7,470 nucleotides of DNA from a candidate division LCP-89 bacterium (GTDB lineage: Bacteria; Electryoneota; B3-LCP), in NCBI GenBank assembly GCA_025774735.1, contig JALGZU010000136.1, positions 1-7,470 of the forward strand, read 5' to 3'. The position numbers were made by a program, and so were the translations under genes. Below are positions 1 through 6,657 of this stretch, in pieces; the stretch's first letter is position 1; each line of letters begins with the position of its first letter. The notes beneath the pieces were generated by a model that did no database searches, was not told the origin of the DNA, and saw only the letters and a list, made by a program, of their open reading frames with translations.

Positions 1-3000
1 CAGCGCCGTGGTGAAAAAGTAAGCGCGGCCGTTTTGGAGAGTTGCTGCAGCCGGATCGTCGTAGGTGTTCCAGTAGACGATTTCGATACCGTCCTGCTGA
101 TCCGGCCGTTCGATTCCCACGGTGGAGTAGCCGTTATCATCGCCATTTCCATACACTTCAGATATCTGGTTATACTGGAAGAGGATGGGTCCGTCACCTG
201 TGGGCGTGGTGTAGTAAGCAGGATCGTAAAGGACGATCTCGAATGTCTCGACCGGGCTTGGCCATCCAAGATTGGACACCCTCGACCATTCAATGATGTA
301 GGTGTGTTCGGTGGTGTCGTGATAAACGTACACCCGGCCCTCATCCCAGGACGAAAATTTCAAATCATCCCAGAAAGCTGCTATCATCCCGTTGGGCCCC
401 ACGCTTGCGGGGATGGGATAGTTGCGGAAATCGGTGAAGGAATTGTTCGCCCAGGTTGAAATCCACCCGTTGCTGCAGATGGTGATCTCATCCGTGTCTT
501 CCCCATAATAGGTGAAGGTGAAGGGCAGCCGAATGTTTACTGATGCATCGTCGTTTTCACCTGGATCGAGTAAGGGTAATTCGTTCCCCGATCCGCCGTA
601 GTCCGGATCGATTTCGATCCAGTTGTAGGTCGGAGCCTGAGAGTAATTCAGGTCGGTGTTGTCGAAACAATAGTACCCGTATTCATCGGGACCCTGTGGA
701 TCGACTGTCGTTTTCTCACCGAGAGTTAAGGTGATGGTTTCGGTCTGAGTCACCCCGAGGGAACTGGTGAAGATGACTATCAGGTCGGCCGGGCAGCCCG
801 GAGGCGCATCCTCGGCGGCGGTCAAATTGAAGGGATCGCCCGAGCAGTTGGCGGTCGATCCGACTCCAATGGTGCCGAAACTGGCCTGATCGTCATTCAC
901 CGTCACGTAGGAGCTTAGCGAAGAAATCGCAGCCGTCAGGGAGGCCGCTTCTTTGCCGCCATCATTGGTCACCGTCAGGATCATATCGGCGGTTTCTCCC
1001 GGGGAGAGCAGCGTATCGCTGCCGGAGGCGATGGCCGTACGGATGGACATATCGTAGGATACTACCTCCAGGTCGATCACCCCGTCCCAGGAGCCCTGAT
1101 CAGCATCTGTAACCAGATCCAGACGAACCATGTGACCGTGGGGACAATCGCTCGAGATGGTCATGTCTAGATCGTCTGAACTACTCGCAGTTGCCCCGGG
1201 GGCAATATTGGAGAAGGTCTCATAATCGTCGCCAAGGGCGGTGAATTCGCTGGAGGTCGTGGCGGTGACGCTGACGCCCGTGGCGGTCGTCGTCGATCCG
1301 TAATTCTTGAAGACCAGCGGGATTTCCACCGTCTCCCCGGGATTGATAACGCCATCGCTGTCACCCGAACTGGTGCCGGAATTGTCATCGTCGATTAAGT
1401 GATCGAAGTAGCCCACCGCCACGTCCGCCTGAACGATGTCCAGAGAATCGACGATGGGATAGAAGTTCTGCTTGGTGATGGTCACCTTGAGGTTGCCAGC
1501 CGTCAGGTCATCGAGCGGTAAGGTTACCTGGCCGCTGGCGTCCGTCAAGCCGACCTCCTGGATTTCACCGTGTTTATAGAAACAGACGATGGCATCTTCC
1601 AATGGTCCGACGCTGGTCTCGTTGACCACCAGGCTGAGGACGTTTTCACCCCAGGTGACTGTGGTGGGAACATCGCTCTCCATGTACCGGATAGGGCCGG
1701 TAAACAGCTCCAGACCCGGATCGCCCGCCAGTGCATTCCACTCCGAGAAATCTTGAACGGCTCCGGGATCATTGGTCTGATAGGTATTGTAGAGCTCAAG
1801 CTTTCCCCGGTTCAGCGCATTTCCGGCCTGGGTGATACCCTCATCGAAGAGGCCGGCGTAGAGACCCATGTCCACGGTGTTGTTGCAGCGCGTGTTAGTG
1901 GCTGAGGTGGCTGTACCCACCGAAGCGACCGCCCCTTTCGGCGTTGTCGGAGTCCCCACGCTGACCCAGTGTTCCATGTGCGAATCACCGGAAAATCCAC
2001 CCGAACTGCAGGTGATGTCCGAGGCGAAGGGAAGCATTCTGCCGTTGTTTAATGCATTAATACTGGAATTGCTCAAACCACCGCCGATCCAACCGCGGAA
2101 GTTGTAATAGGTCACACCGTTGTTGACGGCGTTGGACGTGACCGTTGAGCCCGATCCGCCCATCCAGTACCAGAAGGTATCGATCCGGGTGTACTCGTTC
2201 CAGATCATACGGGTTTTGATCCAGCGGTTAGTCTGCACGGTGGACAGACCGGACAGGCCCGATCCGGCGACTAAGACGGACTGGTGGTACCAGTCGTGGT
2301 TTGTCGTGTAGGGAATCTTCTCGTAGAAGAGAACCTTATTGACCATCACGGCGGTTTCGTAGAGGTTTTCCGCAGGCAGACGCCCGACGGCGACGTCGGC
2401 CAAAATATCACCGCCATCAAGCTGCGAATAAGGATGGTCGATGTCATAGTAATTGTAGGCCGGCACCTCCAGTTCGCCGGAAGAATCGCCCCACAATAGA
2501 ACGAATTCGGGGGGAATGCCCCAGTTGTCGTAGGCATCCTGGATAATGTTCTTGACCGTCGTCGTGCTGGCTCCCGGCGCAAAGGTTTCGGTGACAACTG
2601 TATGACCCTTGCGAATCTTCCAATCCACAAACGGTCCCAGATCGTTCAACAACGTCGCGTTATTTTCACAGATCAGCAGGTAAGATCCCATGGGCACTAC
2701 GTCCAGATCCAGTTCGTCCAGGTTCAGCACCATACCGCTCATCAACTTCTTCCATGAGCGGGAAATGGGGCGCATGGGACGTGAGGGTACATTGCGCATA
2801 TCGGTGCCTTCGAAGTGAACGGTAACGCGATACCGGTGAGCGATCTGCAGGTCACCCGTGACCGCATTGTATCGAACCGGATTCGTCTGGATGGGAATCA
2901 AACGAATGCCCCTCATCAGCGCCGGGCTGCCCGCTTTAACTTCCGTGTCGGGATAGAGAGCATCCCGGGAATAAGCAGTCATGTCTAAGACAGCGGGTTC

Positions 3001-3405
3001 GGCGGAAACGCTCGCTTCATCCGGTTCGGAACTCTGAGCCGGCATCAATTCGATATCCTTCAACGTTGTGGACTCGAGAAGTTCAAATTCAACTCGCACA
3101 CCGGTTCTCGCCGGAATCGCAAGCAGGCGGGAGAAATGGGGTACGTCCGGGTAACCTAGATCGACGCTGCTTCCCCCACCGGGAATCGTCACCCGGTCCC
3201 AGCGGCGCCCTTCAAGCGTCGCCTCAGAGAGTTCGATATACGGGAGGCGTACCTCAAATTGGATCGTTTTCTCATCATGTTCTATGAGTACAACCTCCGG
3301 CCGGTCACCATCAAGGTCGCTACGTAGTGGTACCACATCAGCGTAGGTCAGACTGAATCCCATCGCTAACAATCCGATCAAAATCGGGATTCGCATTGCA
3401 TTCAT
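1..3405 (-). CDS. Secreted multidomain gingipain-like (peptidase C25 family) protein, C-terminus beyond the window
   Basis: Seen: an unbroken frame of 1135 codons from ATG at 3405 to the left edge, with no stop. A well-spaced AGGAG site supports the start. Residues 1-22 form a signal peptide (MNAMR, hydrophobic core, likely cleavage after LTYA). Residues about 23-235 resemble a C25 propeptide. The C25 domain runs from about 240 to 570 and includes DVAVGRLPAEN, then FRGWIGGG (436-443), DITCSSGGF with candidate nucleophile Cys466, GTPTTPKGAV and ALNRGKLELYN. An Ig-like or carboxypeptidase-regulatory-like domain follows (about 575-655), then two related NPGE/SPGE-type beta-sandwich repeats (about 660-780 and 782-895), then a nidogen-like module (about 905-1133, with LPFTFTYYG and SNGWIS). 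Family knowledge: C25 proteins are exported cysteine endopeptidases of the caspase fold. Odd: the histidine of the catalytic dyad is not at its expected place, so proteolytic activity is uncertain. A C-terminal sorting or anchoring domain may lie outside the window. It is transcribed alone, divergently from the radical SAM gene. Confidence 0.88.
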   Translation of the reverse strand, partial: MNAMRIPILIGLLAMGFSLTYADVVPLRSDLDGDRPEVVLIEHDEKTIQFEVRLPYIELSEATLEGRRWDRVTIPGGGSSVDLGYPDVPHFSRLLAIPARTGVRVEFELLESTTLKDIELMPAQSSEPDEASVSAEPAVLDMTAYSRDALYPDTEVKAGSPALMRGIRLIPIQTNPVRYNAVTGDLQIAHRYRVTVHFEGTDMRNVPSRPMRPISRSWKKLMSGMVLNLDELDLDVVPMGSYLLICENNATLLNDLGPFVDWKIRKGHTVVTETFAPGASTTTVKNIIQDAYDNWGIPPEFVLLWGDSSGELEVPAYNYYDIDHPYSQLDGGDILADVAVGRLPAENLYETAVMVNKVLFYEKIPYTTNHDWYHQSVLVAGSGLSGLSTVQTNRWIKTRMIWNEYTRIDTFWYWMGGSGSTVTSNAVNNGVTYYNFRGWIGGGLSNSSINALNNGRMLPFASDITCSSGGFSGDSHMEHWVSVGTPTTPKGAVASVGTATSATNTRCNNTVDMGLYAGLFDEGITQAGNALNRGKLELYNTYQTNDPGAVQDFSEWNALAGDPGLELFTGPIRYMESDVPTTVTWGENVLSLVVNETSVGPLEDAIVCFYKHGEIQEVGLTDASGQVTLPLDDLTAGNLKVTITKQNFYPIVDSLDIVQADVAVGYFDHLIDDDNSGTSSGDSDGVINPGETVEIPLVFKNYGSTTTATGVSVTATTSSEFTALGDDYETFSNIAPGATASSSDDLDMTISSDCPHGHMVRLDLVTDADQGSWDGVIDLEVVSYDMSIRTAIASGSDTLLSPGETADMILTVTNDGGKEAASLTAAISSLSSYVTVNDDQASFGTIGVGSTANCSGDPFNLTAAEDAPPGCPADLIVIFTSSLGVTQTETITLTLGEKTTVDPQGPDEYGYYCFDNTDLNYSQAPTYNWIEIDPDYGGSGNELPLLDPGENDDASVNIRLPFTFTYYGEDTDEITICSNGWISTWANNSFTDFRNYPIPASVGPNGMIAAFWDDLKFSSWDEGRVYVYHDTTEHTYIIEWSRVSNLGWPSPVETFEIVLYDPAYYTTPTGDGPILFQYNQISEVYGNGDDNGYSTVGIERPDQQDGIEIVYWNTYDDPAAATLQNGRAYFFTTAL

Positions 3406-3410
3406 TCGTA

Positions 3411-3417
3411 TTCTCCT
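3411..3417 (-). promoter_or_regulatory. Shine-Dalgarno site of the C25 gene
   Basis: On the minus strand AGGAGAA ends just upstream of the ATG at 3405. The AGGAG core (3417-3413) leaves 7 nt before the start codon. This fixes the start at 3405 over the in-frame ATG three codons later (3396), which would be 16 nt from the core. Confidence 0.75.
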
Positions 3418-3480
3418 AAATGCTCAGTTGCGGTTAAGCCCTTCTCATTTTTTCGTATTAATCCGCAATTAATATACCAA

Positions 3481-3499
3481 TAAGAAGAGTCACTTCTTA
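3481..3499 (-). repeat. Short inverted repeat in the presumed 5' leader of the C25 gene
   Basis: TAAGAAG (3481-3487) and CTTCTTA (3493-3499) are perfect complements separated by 5 nt. The repeat could form a weak 7-bp hairpin in the C25 mRNA leader, about 75 nt before the start codon, or serve as a protein-binding site. Only the symmetry is seen; a function is inference, and in AT-rich DNA chance is a fair alternative. Confidence 0.4.
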
Positions 3500-3598
3500 C
3501 AACTCTTTTCTGGAATTCCAATACTTCTTTACTGCATGCCGGTTCATCGCTGCGCAAGGGATGCACTCACCTTCACTGCGCACCAATCCGGTTACTAT

Positions 3599-3627
3599 AA
3601 AATACATATTTTTTTGCGATAATGCAA
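3599..3627 (-). promoter_or_regulatory. Candidate sigma-70-type promoter for the C25 gene
   Basis: Reading the minus strand, TTGCAT (3627-3622) is followed after 17 nt by TATTTT (3604-3599). The spacing is ideal but the boxes match only 3 of 6 and 4 of 6 consensus positions. A T/A-rich tract lies immediately upstream (3631-3660), as in an UP element. It would give a leader of roughly 185 nt. The evidence is weak, since AT-rich DNA yields such matches by chance. Confidence 0.25.
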
Positions 3628-3636
3628 GAAGATTTT

Positions 3637-3659
3637 TTTTGAAAAGTATTTTTTCAAAA
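3637..3659. repeat. Perfect 9-bp inverted repeat in AT-rich DNA
   Basis: TTTTGAAAA (3637-3645) and TTTTCAAAA (3651-3659) are exact reverse complements with a 5-nt spacer. The repeat sits just upstream of the candidate minus-strand -35 box (3627-3622), where an operator or UP element would act. No gene is seen running into it, so a terminator role is unlikely. The symmetry is seen; regulatory use is inference. Confidence 0.45.
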
Positions 3660-3884
3660 TTCAATCAAACATTTTTTTACTCAAATCGGTAAGGATAATG
3701 TAAAAAAGGCGGTTTACACCAACTGAGGAGATCGAGCCACAAACTAGCAAAAGCATGATCAAGTATTTAAGGATCATTTCTTTAATTATTCTCTTGTGTC
3801 GAGGCCGAAATGTTTATAAATTAAGTAATATCTTTTCCCTGTTCAAGAATACAATTTTTTTCAACCAAAAACAGTTCCAATATT

Positions 3885-3890
3885 TATAAT
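3885..3890 (+). promoter_or_regulatory. Candidate -10 box for the radical SAM gene
   Basis: A perfect TATAAT lies about 130 nt upstream of the radical SAM start. The matching -35 region is poor: TCAACC or TTCAAC at 18-19 nt spacing each match 3 of 6 positions. It is the best consensus -10 on the plus strand in the spacer, but the lack of a good -35 keeps confidence low. Confidence 0.35.
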
Positions 3891-4003
3891 TACAAACAGG
3901 ACGGTGTGACCTCTCACGCATCTGGAACTTTCCTCGTAATATATTAAATGAGGTGCGAGCACCAAAAAGCGCTTCTATATTCGCAGCACAGGCTTGATTC
4001 GAT

Positions 4004-4012
4004 GGGGAGGAG
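4004..4012 (+). promoter_or_regulatory. Shine-Dalgarno site that decides the radical SAM start
   Basis: GGGGAGGAG ends directly against an ATG at 4013, leaving no spacer, but lies 9 nt (AGGAG core) from the in-frame ATG at 4022. The normal spacing favours 4022, which also gives the family-typical N-terminus MKYLIITDY. Confidence 0.65.
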
Positions 4013-4021
4013 ATGGCACGA

Positions 4022-5455
4022 ATGAAATACTTGATCATCACAGACTACCTGGATTTTGTCGGCGGCGGCTTTGAACCGCTGGGTATCCTGTACATTGCTT
4101 CGGCGGTGCAGGCGGCCGGACATGAAGTGCGCATGGTCCCGGACAACTACGAGACGTGCGCTGCTGTCATGGCCGATTGGAAACCGGATTTTGCCGCGTA
4201 TTGCCTTTTCACCGGGTATCACAAGCGCTTGTTAGAGTTTAATCAACGACTGAAAGAGAGTTTCGATTTCATCTCGGTCTTCGGAGGGCCGCACGCCACA
4301 TTTTTCCCCGAGATCATTCACGAAGAGGGAGTGGATTTGGTCTGCCGCGGCGAAGGTGAATGGGCGATGGTGGAGATGATGGACCGGGTCAACCGGGGTG
4401 AAGATTACCACGACGTCAGGAACTTCTGGGTGAAGACCGACGGACAGGTTTTTGAGAATCCGGTTCGACCCCTCGAACCGGAGATCGAGAAATTCCCCTT
4501 CCCGGCTCACGAAATGTTCTATCAATTCCCCGAGACGCAAAATAACCGGATCCGTGTTTTGATGACGGCCAGAGGCTGCCCCTATTCCTGCACGTACTGC
4601 TATAATTATAAAATTAAGGAATTGTACAAGGATTGCGGTGTACCCCTATTACGCCACCGCCGGGTAGACGGAGTCATCGAAGAGATTCGTCGTATTCAAG
4701 CGAGTTATCCCATCGAACTGATTTACTTCGGTACTGACTGCTTTACGGCGAGCGAAAAATGGGTTCTAGAATTCAGCGAAAAATACAGCAGGGAATTGCG
4801 CATCCCTTTCACCGCTTCGACCCGCCCTGAAACCGCCACTCCGGCCGCATGCGCCGCCCTGAAAGAGGCCGGTTGCGTTAGCATGTACATGGGAATCGAA
4901 TCAGGTAATGAGGGGCTTCGCAGGAGTATCCTGAACCGAAAGATGACGAACGAAAAAATCATCGAGGCAGCAAACACCATCCATAAGGCGAACCTTAAGC
5001 TCTATACGTTCAACATGATCGGCTACCCCGGGGAAACGTTGGATCAAGGTCTCGATACGATGAAGATCAACATCAAGACAAAGACCGACTATACGTGGGT
5101 GTCCATCTTTCAGCCCTATCCGAGAACCAAACTGGGCGAATATGCTGTAGAGAACGGTTACTTTGATGGGAATTATGACAAGTTGCCCGCAAGCTGGTAT
5201 AGAAAATCCTCTCTTAAAAATCCGCAGCGGAAAGAAATGCAAAGGCTGAGGCCATTGATCTCTCTGGGGGTGGAATTCCCCTGGCTTACCTGGCTAATCA
5301 GAGGATTGGTCAAACTGCCGTTGGATGGATTTTACCACCTGATCTGGAAGATCCACAAGGCGTACTGCTACCGCTACCGGGTTATGCCGGTGAAGTTATC
5401 CAAGAAGGAAATCATAAAATTAGGGTGGGCATATCTCTTTGACACTTCATCATAA
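4022..5455 (+). CDS. B12-binding-type radical SAM protein
   Basis: The product has 477 residues from ATG 4022; a start at 4013 would add MAR. The N-terminal part (about 1-135) is a Rossmann-like cobalamin-binding-type domain with FEPLGILYIASAV, FGGPHATFFPE and CRGEGEWAM. The radical SAM barrel (about 175-370) has GCPYSCTYCYN, whose CxxxCxxC cysteines (186, 190, 193) would bind the 4Fe-4S cluster and SAM, followed by TRPE and GIESGNEGLRRS. Residues about 400-477 form a basic, aromatic tail with hydrophobic stretches (PWLTWLIRGLVKL), perhaps membrane-associated. Family knowledge: such enzymes include methyltransferases and ring-forming enzymes acting on lipids, pigments or glycans. The cobalamin axial-ligand motif DxHxxG is not visible (PDNYETC lies near its place), which is common in this class. 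The substrate cannot be told from the sequence. It is apparently monocistronic, with a long AT-rich spacer before it and a convergent neighbour after it. Confidence 0.88.
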   Translation: MKYLIITDYLDFVGGGFEPLGILYIASAVQAAGHEVRMVPDNYETCAAVMADWKPDFAAYCLFTGYHKRLLEFNQRLKESFDFISVFGGPHATFFPEIIHEEGVDLVCRGEGEWAMVEMMDRVNRGEDYHDVRNFWVKTDGQVFENPVRPLEPEIEKFPFPAHEMFYQFPETQNNRIRVLMTARGCPYSCTYCYNYKIKELYKDCGVPLLRHRRVDGVIEEIRRIQASYPIELIYFGTDCFTASEKWVLEFSEKYSRELRIPFTASTRPETATPAACAALKEAGCVSMYMGIESGNEGLRRSILNRKMTNEKIIEAANTIHKANLKLYTFNMIGYPGETLDQGLDTMKINIKTKTDYTWVSIFQPYPRTKLGEYAVENGYFDGNYDKLPASWYRKSSLKNPQRKEMQRLRPLISLGVEFPWLTWLIRGLVKLPLDGFYHLIWKIHKAYCYRYRVMPVKLSKKEIIKLGWAYLFDTSS

Positions 5456-5527
5456 CGGAGTTCCGGATCCAATGGTGACTCCCTGAAAAACTGATAAAAA
5501 AGAAATCACCACTTACTTTTCCCCAGG
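5456..5527. other. Convergent intergenic spacer
   Basis: 72 bp lie between the radical SAM stop and the stop of the glycosyltransferase on the other strand. Short complementary words are present (GGAGT 5457-5461 with ACTCC 5478-5482; TGGTGA 5473-5478 with TCACCA 5506-5511), but neither makes a compact GC-rich stem followed by a T-run. A terminator is expected here from the gene orientation but is not clearly seen. Confidence 0.5.
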
Positions 5528-6655
5528 TCAAGAAAGTCCTCGATAGATCCCCAACAACTTCTCGCCCTCTTTATCCCAATTAAATCTCTCACGGACCAGA
5601 GTGTAGGCATTTCTACTGAAAGTCCGCAACATGTCCGCATCCCCGGCAAGCCTCTCCACCGCATCAGCCAGGGATTTCGGCGAGGTTAAATTCGCCGTGA
5701 TACCGCACGCGTTTTCGGCGATAAAACTCTGCCAGAGCGGGAAATCTGAGGCGATGCAGGGCAGACCGTAGATCATATAATCGAAGAATTTGGTCGCCAG
5801 AGATCTCTCGAAATTGGGGTGCGGCTGCAGGGGAATTAAACCGAGATGCGCCTTCTTCATGAGTGGATTCATAGCGGTGAAATCGAGATAGCCGTGCAGC
5901 CGGATCCTGCCTCCTGAATTGGCCGCCCGCTTTCGCAGGGTATTTTCGAGTGATGCCGGACGCGTCTGGCCGACCAGGTCCAACGAGATGCCAGGGTACT
6001 TCTCCATGAGGCTCTGCACGGCATCCACAAGAACGACGGCTCCACGACTTTCCGTTATCGAGCCGACGTAGAGTAAATGCAGCTCCACCCGGGGATCGAA
6101 ATCCGCATAACGGTCAGGGAAGGAGACGTCCGGCTTCGGGATCAAAGCGTAGTTTCTGATTAGATGAACGTTATCCCGTTTCGGGAAGAGAGCGCCGTAA
6201 CTCTCTTCAGCCAGTATGACTTGGTCGTAAATCGTTGGCGTCGTGGTCAGAAGTTTCCCGAAAAAGGCCGCGCTCATCCTTCGGATTGGCCGGGGGATCC
6301 ACTCCCGGCCGCCGATGGCGGCGTAAGGGTGTTCGTGGACATCGCAGACCATGCATTTGTTCCCCACCAGCGCGCAGGGCAGTAACACCAGAGCCAATTC
6401 AGGGTCATGAAAGTGGATGACGTCCGCCCCGGACTTCAGAATTTCCACATAGGCTTTCCACCAGAGCTTCACTCGGTCGAAACGGGACCTCCACACCCCC
6501 AACGGTTGAACCATCACCCCGTTCACTCTCCGGACCGGACCATCATCGACGGCGGCCAGTGTGACGTCGTGTTCCCCGGCCAGGCTGCAGGCTTCCTTGT
6601 GGAAGATACGGGGGTCGTTCCAGCGGTGAACGGTGGATAAGATCAGAATTTTCAT
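5528..6655 (-). CDS. Family-4-type (GT-B fold) glycosyltransferase
   Basis: The product has 375 residues from ATG 6655. A longer reading from GTG at 6811 is rejected because it overlaps the upstream gene and adds 52 residues that do not look like a glycosyltransferase. The N-terminal acceptor domain starts MKILILSTVHRWNDPRI and contains VIHFHDPELALVL (79-91) and DVHEHPY. The C-terminal nucleotide-sugar domain begins near 190 with LLYVGSITESRGAVVLVDAV, then LDLVG, IRLHGYL, and ATKFFDYMIYGLPCIASDFP (287-306), the donor-binding segment that usually reads KxxEYM. The end, RFNWDKEGEKLLGIYRGL, is typical of a complete member. Family knowledge: these enzymes are usually cytoplasmic or membrane-peripheral retaining transferases that build surface polysaccharides or glycolipids. 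The sugar and acceptor are unknown. The gene starts 2 bp after the dprA-like stop with no Shine-Dalgarno site, so its translation is probably coupled. Confidence 0.9.
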   Translation of the reverse strand: MKILILSTVHRWNDPRIFHKEACSLAGEHDVTLAAVDDGPVRRVNGVMVQPLGVWRSRFDRVKLWWKAYVEILKSGADVIHFHDPELALVLLPCALVGNKCMVCDVHEHPYAAIGGREWIPRPIRRMSAAFFGKLLTTTPTIYDQVILAEESYGALFPKRDNVHLIRNYALIPKPDVSFPDRYADFDPRVELHLLYVGSITESRGAVVLVDAVQSLMEKYPGISLDLVGQTRPASLENTLRKRAANSGGRIRLHGYLDFTAMNPLMKKAHLGLIPLQPHPNFERSLATKFFDYMIYGLPCIASDFPLWQSFIAENACGITANLTSPKSLADAVERLAGDADMLRTFSRNAYTLVRERFNWDKEGEKLLGIYRGLS

Positions 6656-6657
6656 GG

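Larger units (their letters stand above)
3406..4021. other. Divergent gene-free AT-rich spacer
   Basis: About 600 bp separate the divergent C25 and radical SAM genes. By hand count GC falls to roughly 18% at 3601-3660, 32% at 3661-3720 and 25% at 3841-3900, well below the flanking genes. Short frames here lack a ribosome binding site and resemble no protein I know. The region holds candidate promoters for both genes, several short perfect inverted repeats (3481-3499, 3511-3520, 3637-3659) and paired TGCGCA/CCGG words (3539-3591). I recognise no tRNA, riboswitch or known ncRNA fold. Confidence 0.7.

Noticed and set aside
34..459. Plus-strand 141-codon frame opposite the C25 gene
   Set aside because: It is a shadow of the C25 coding frame, which is continuous and has clear domains on the minus strand.
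3755..3889. 44-codon plus-strand frame beginning MIKYLRIISLIILLC, like a short secreted peptide
   Set aside because: There is no ribosome binding site in front, composition is that of the AT-rich spacer, it overlaps the candidate TATAAT at 3885, and it resembles no known peptide.
3952..3963. GGTG-CGAG-CACC mini-hairpin followed by an A-run, upstream of the radical SAM gene
   Set aside because: Only 4 bp of stem and no T-run on the plus strand; easily chance.
3814..4041. 75-codon minus-strand frame across the spacer into the radical SAM start
   Set aside because: It overlaps the radical SAM ribosome binding site and start on the other strand, and its low-complexity product has no recognisable domain.
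5457..5520. Intrinsic terminator between the convergent genes
   Set aside because: The inverted words have 16- and 27-nt loops, short stems and no clean T-run, so a terminator is plausible by position but not supported by sequence.
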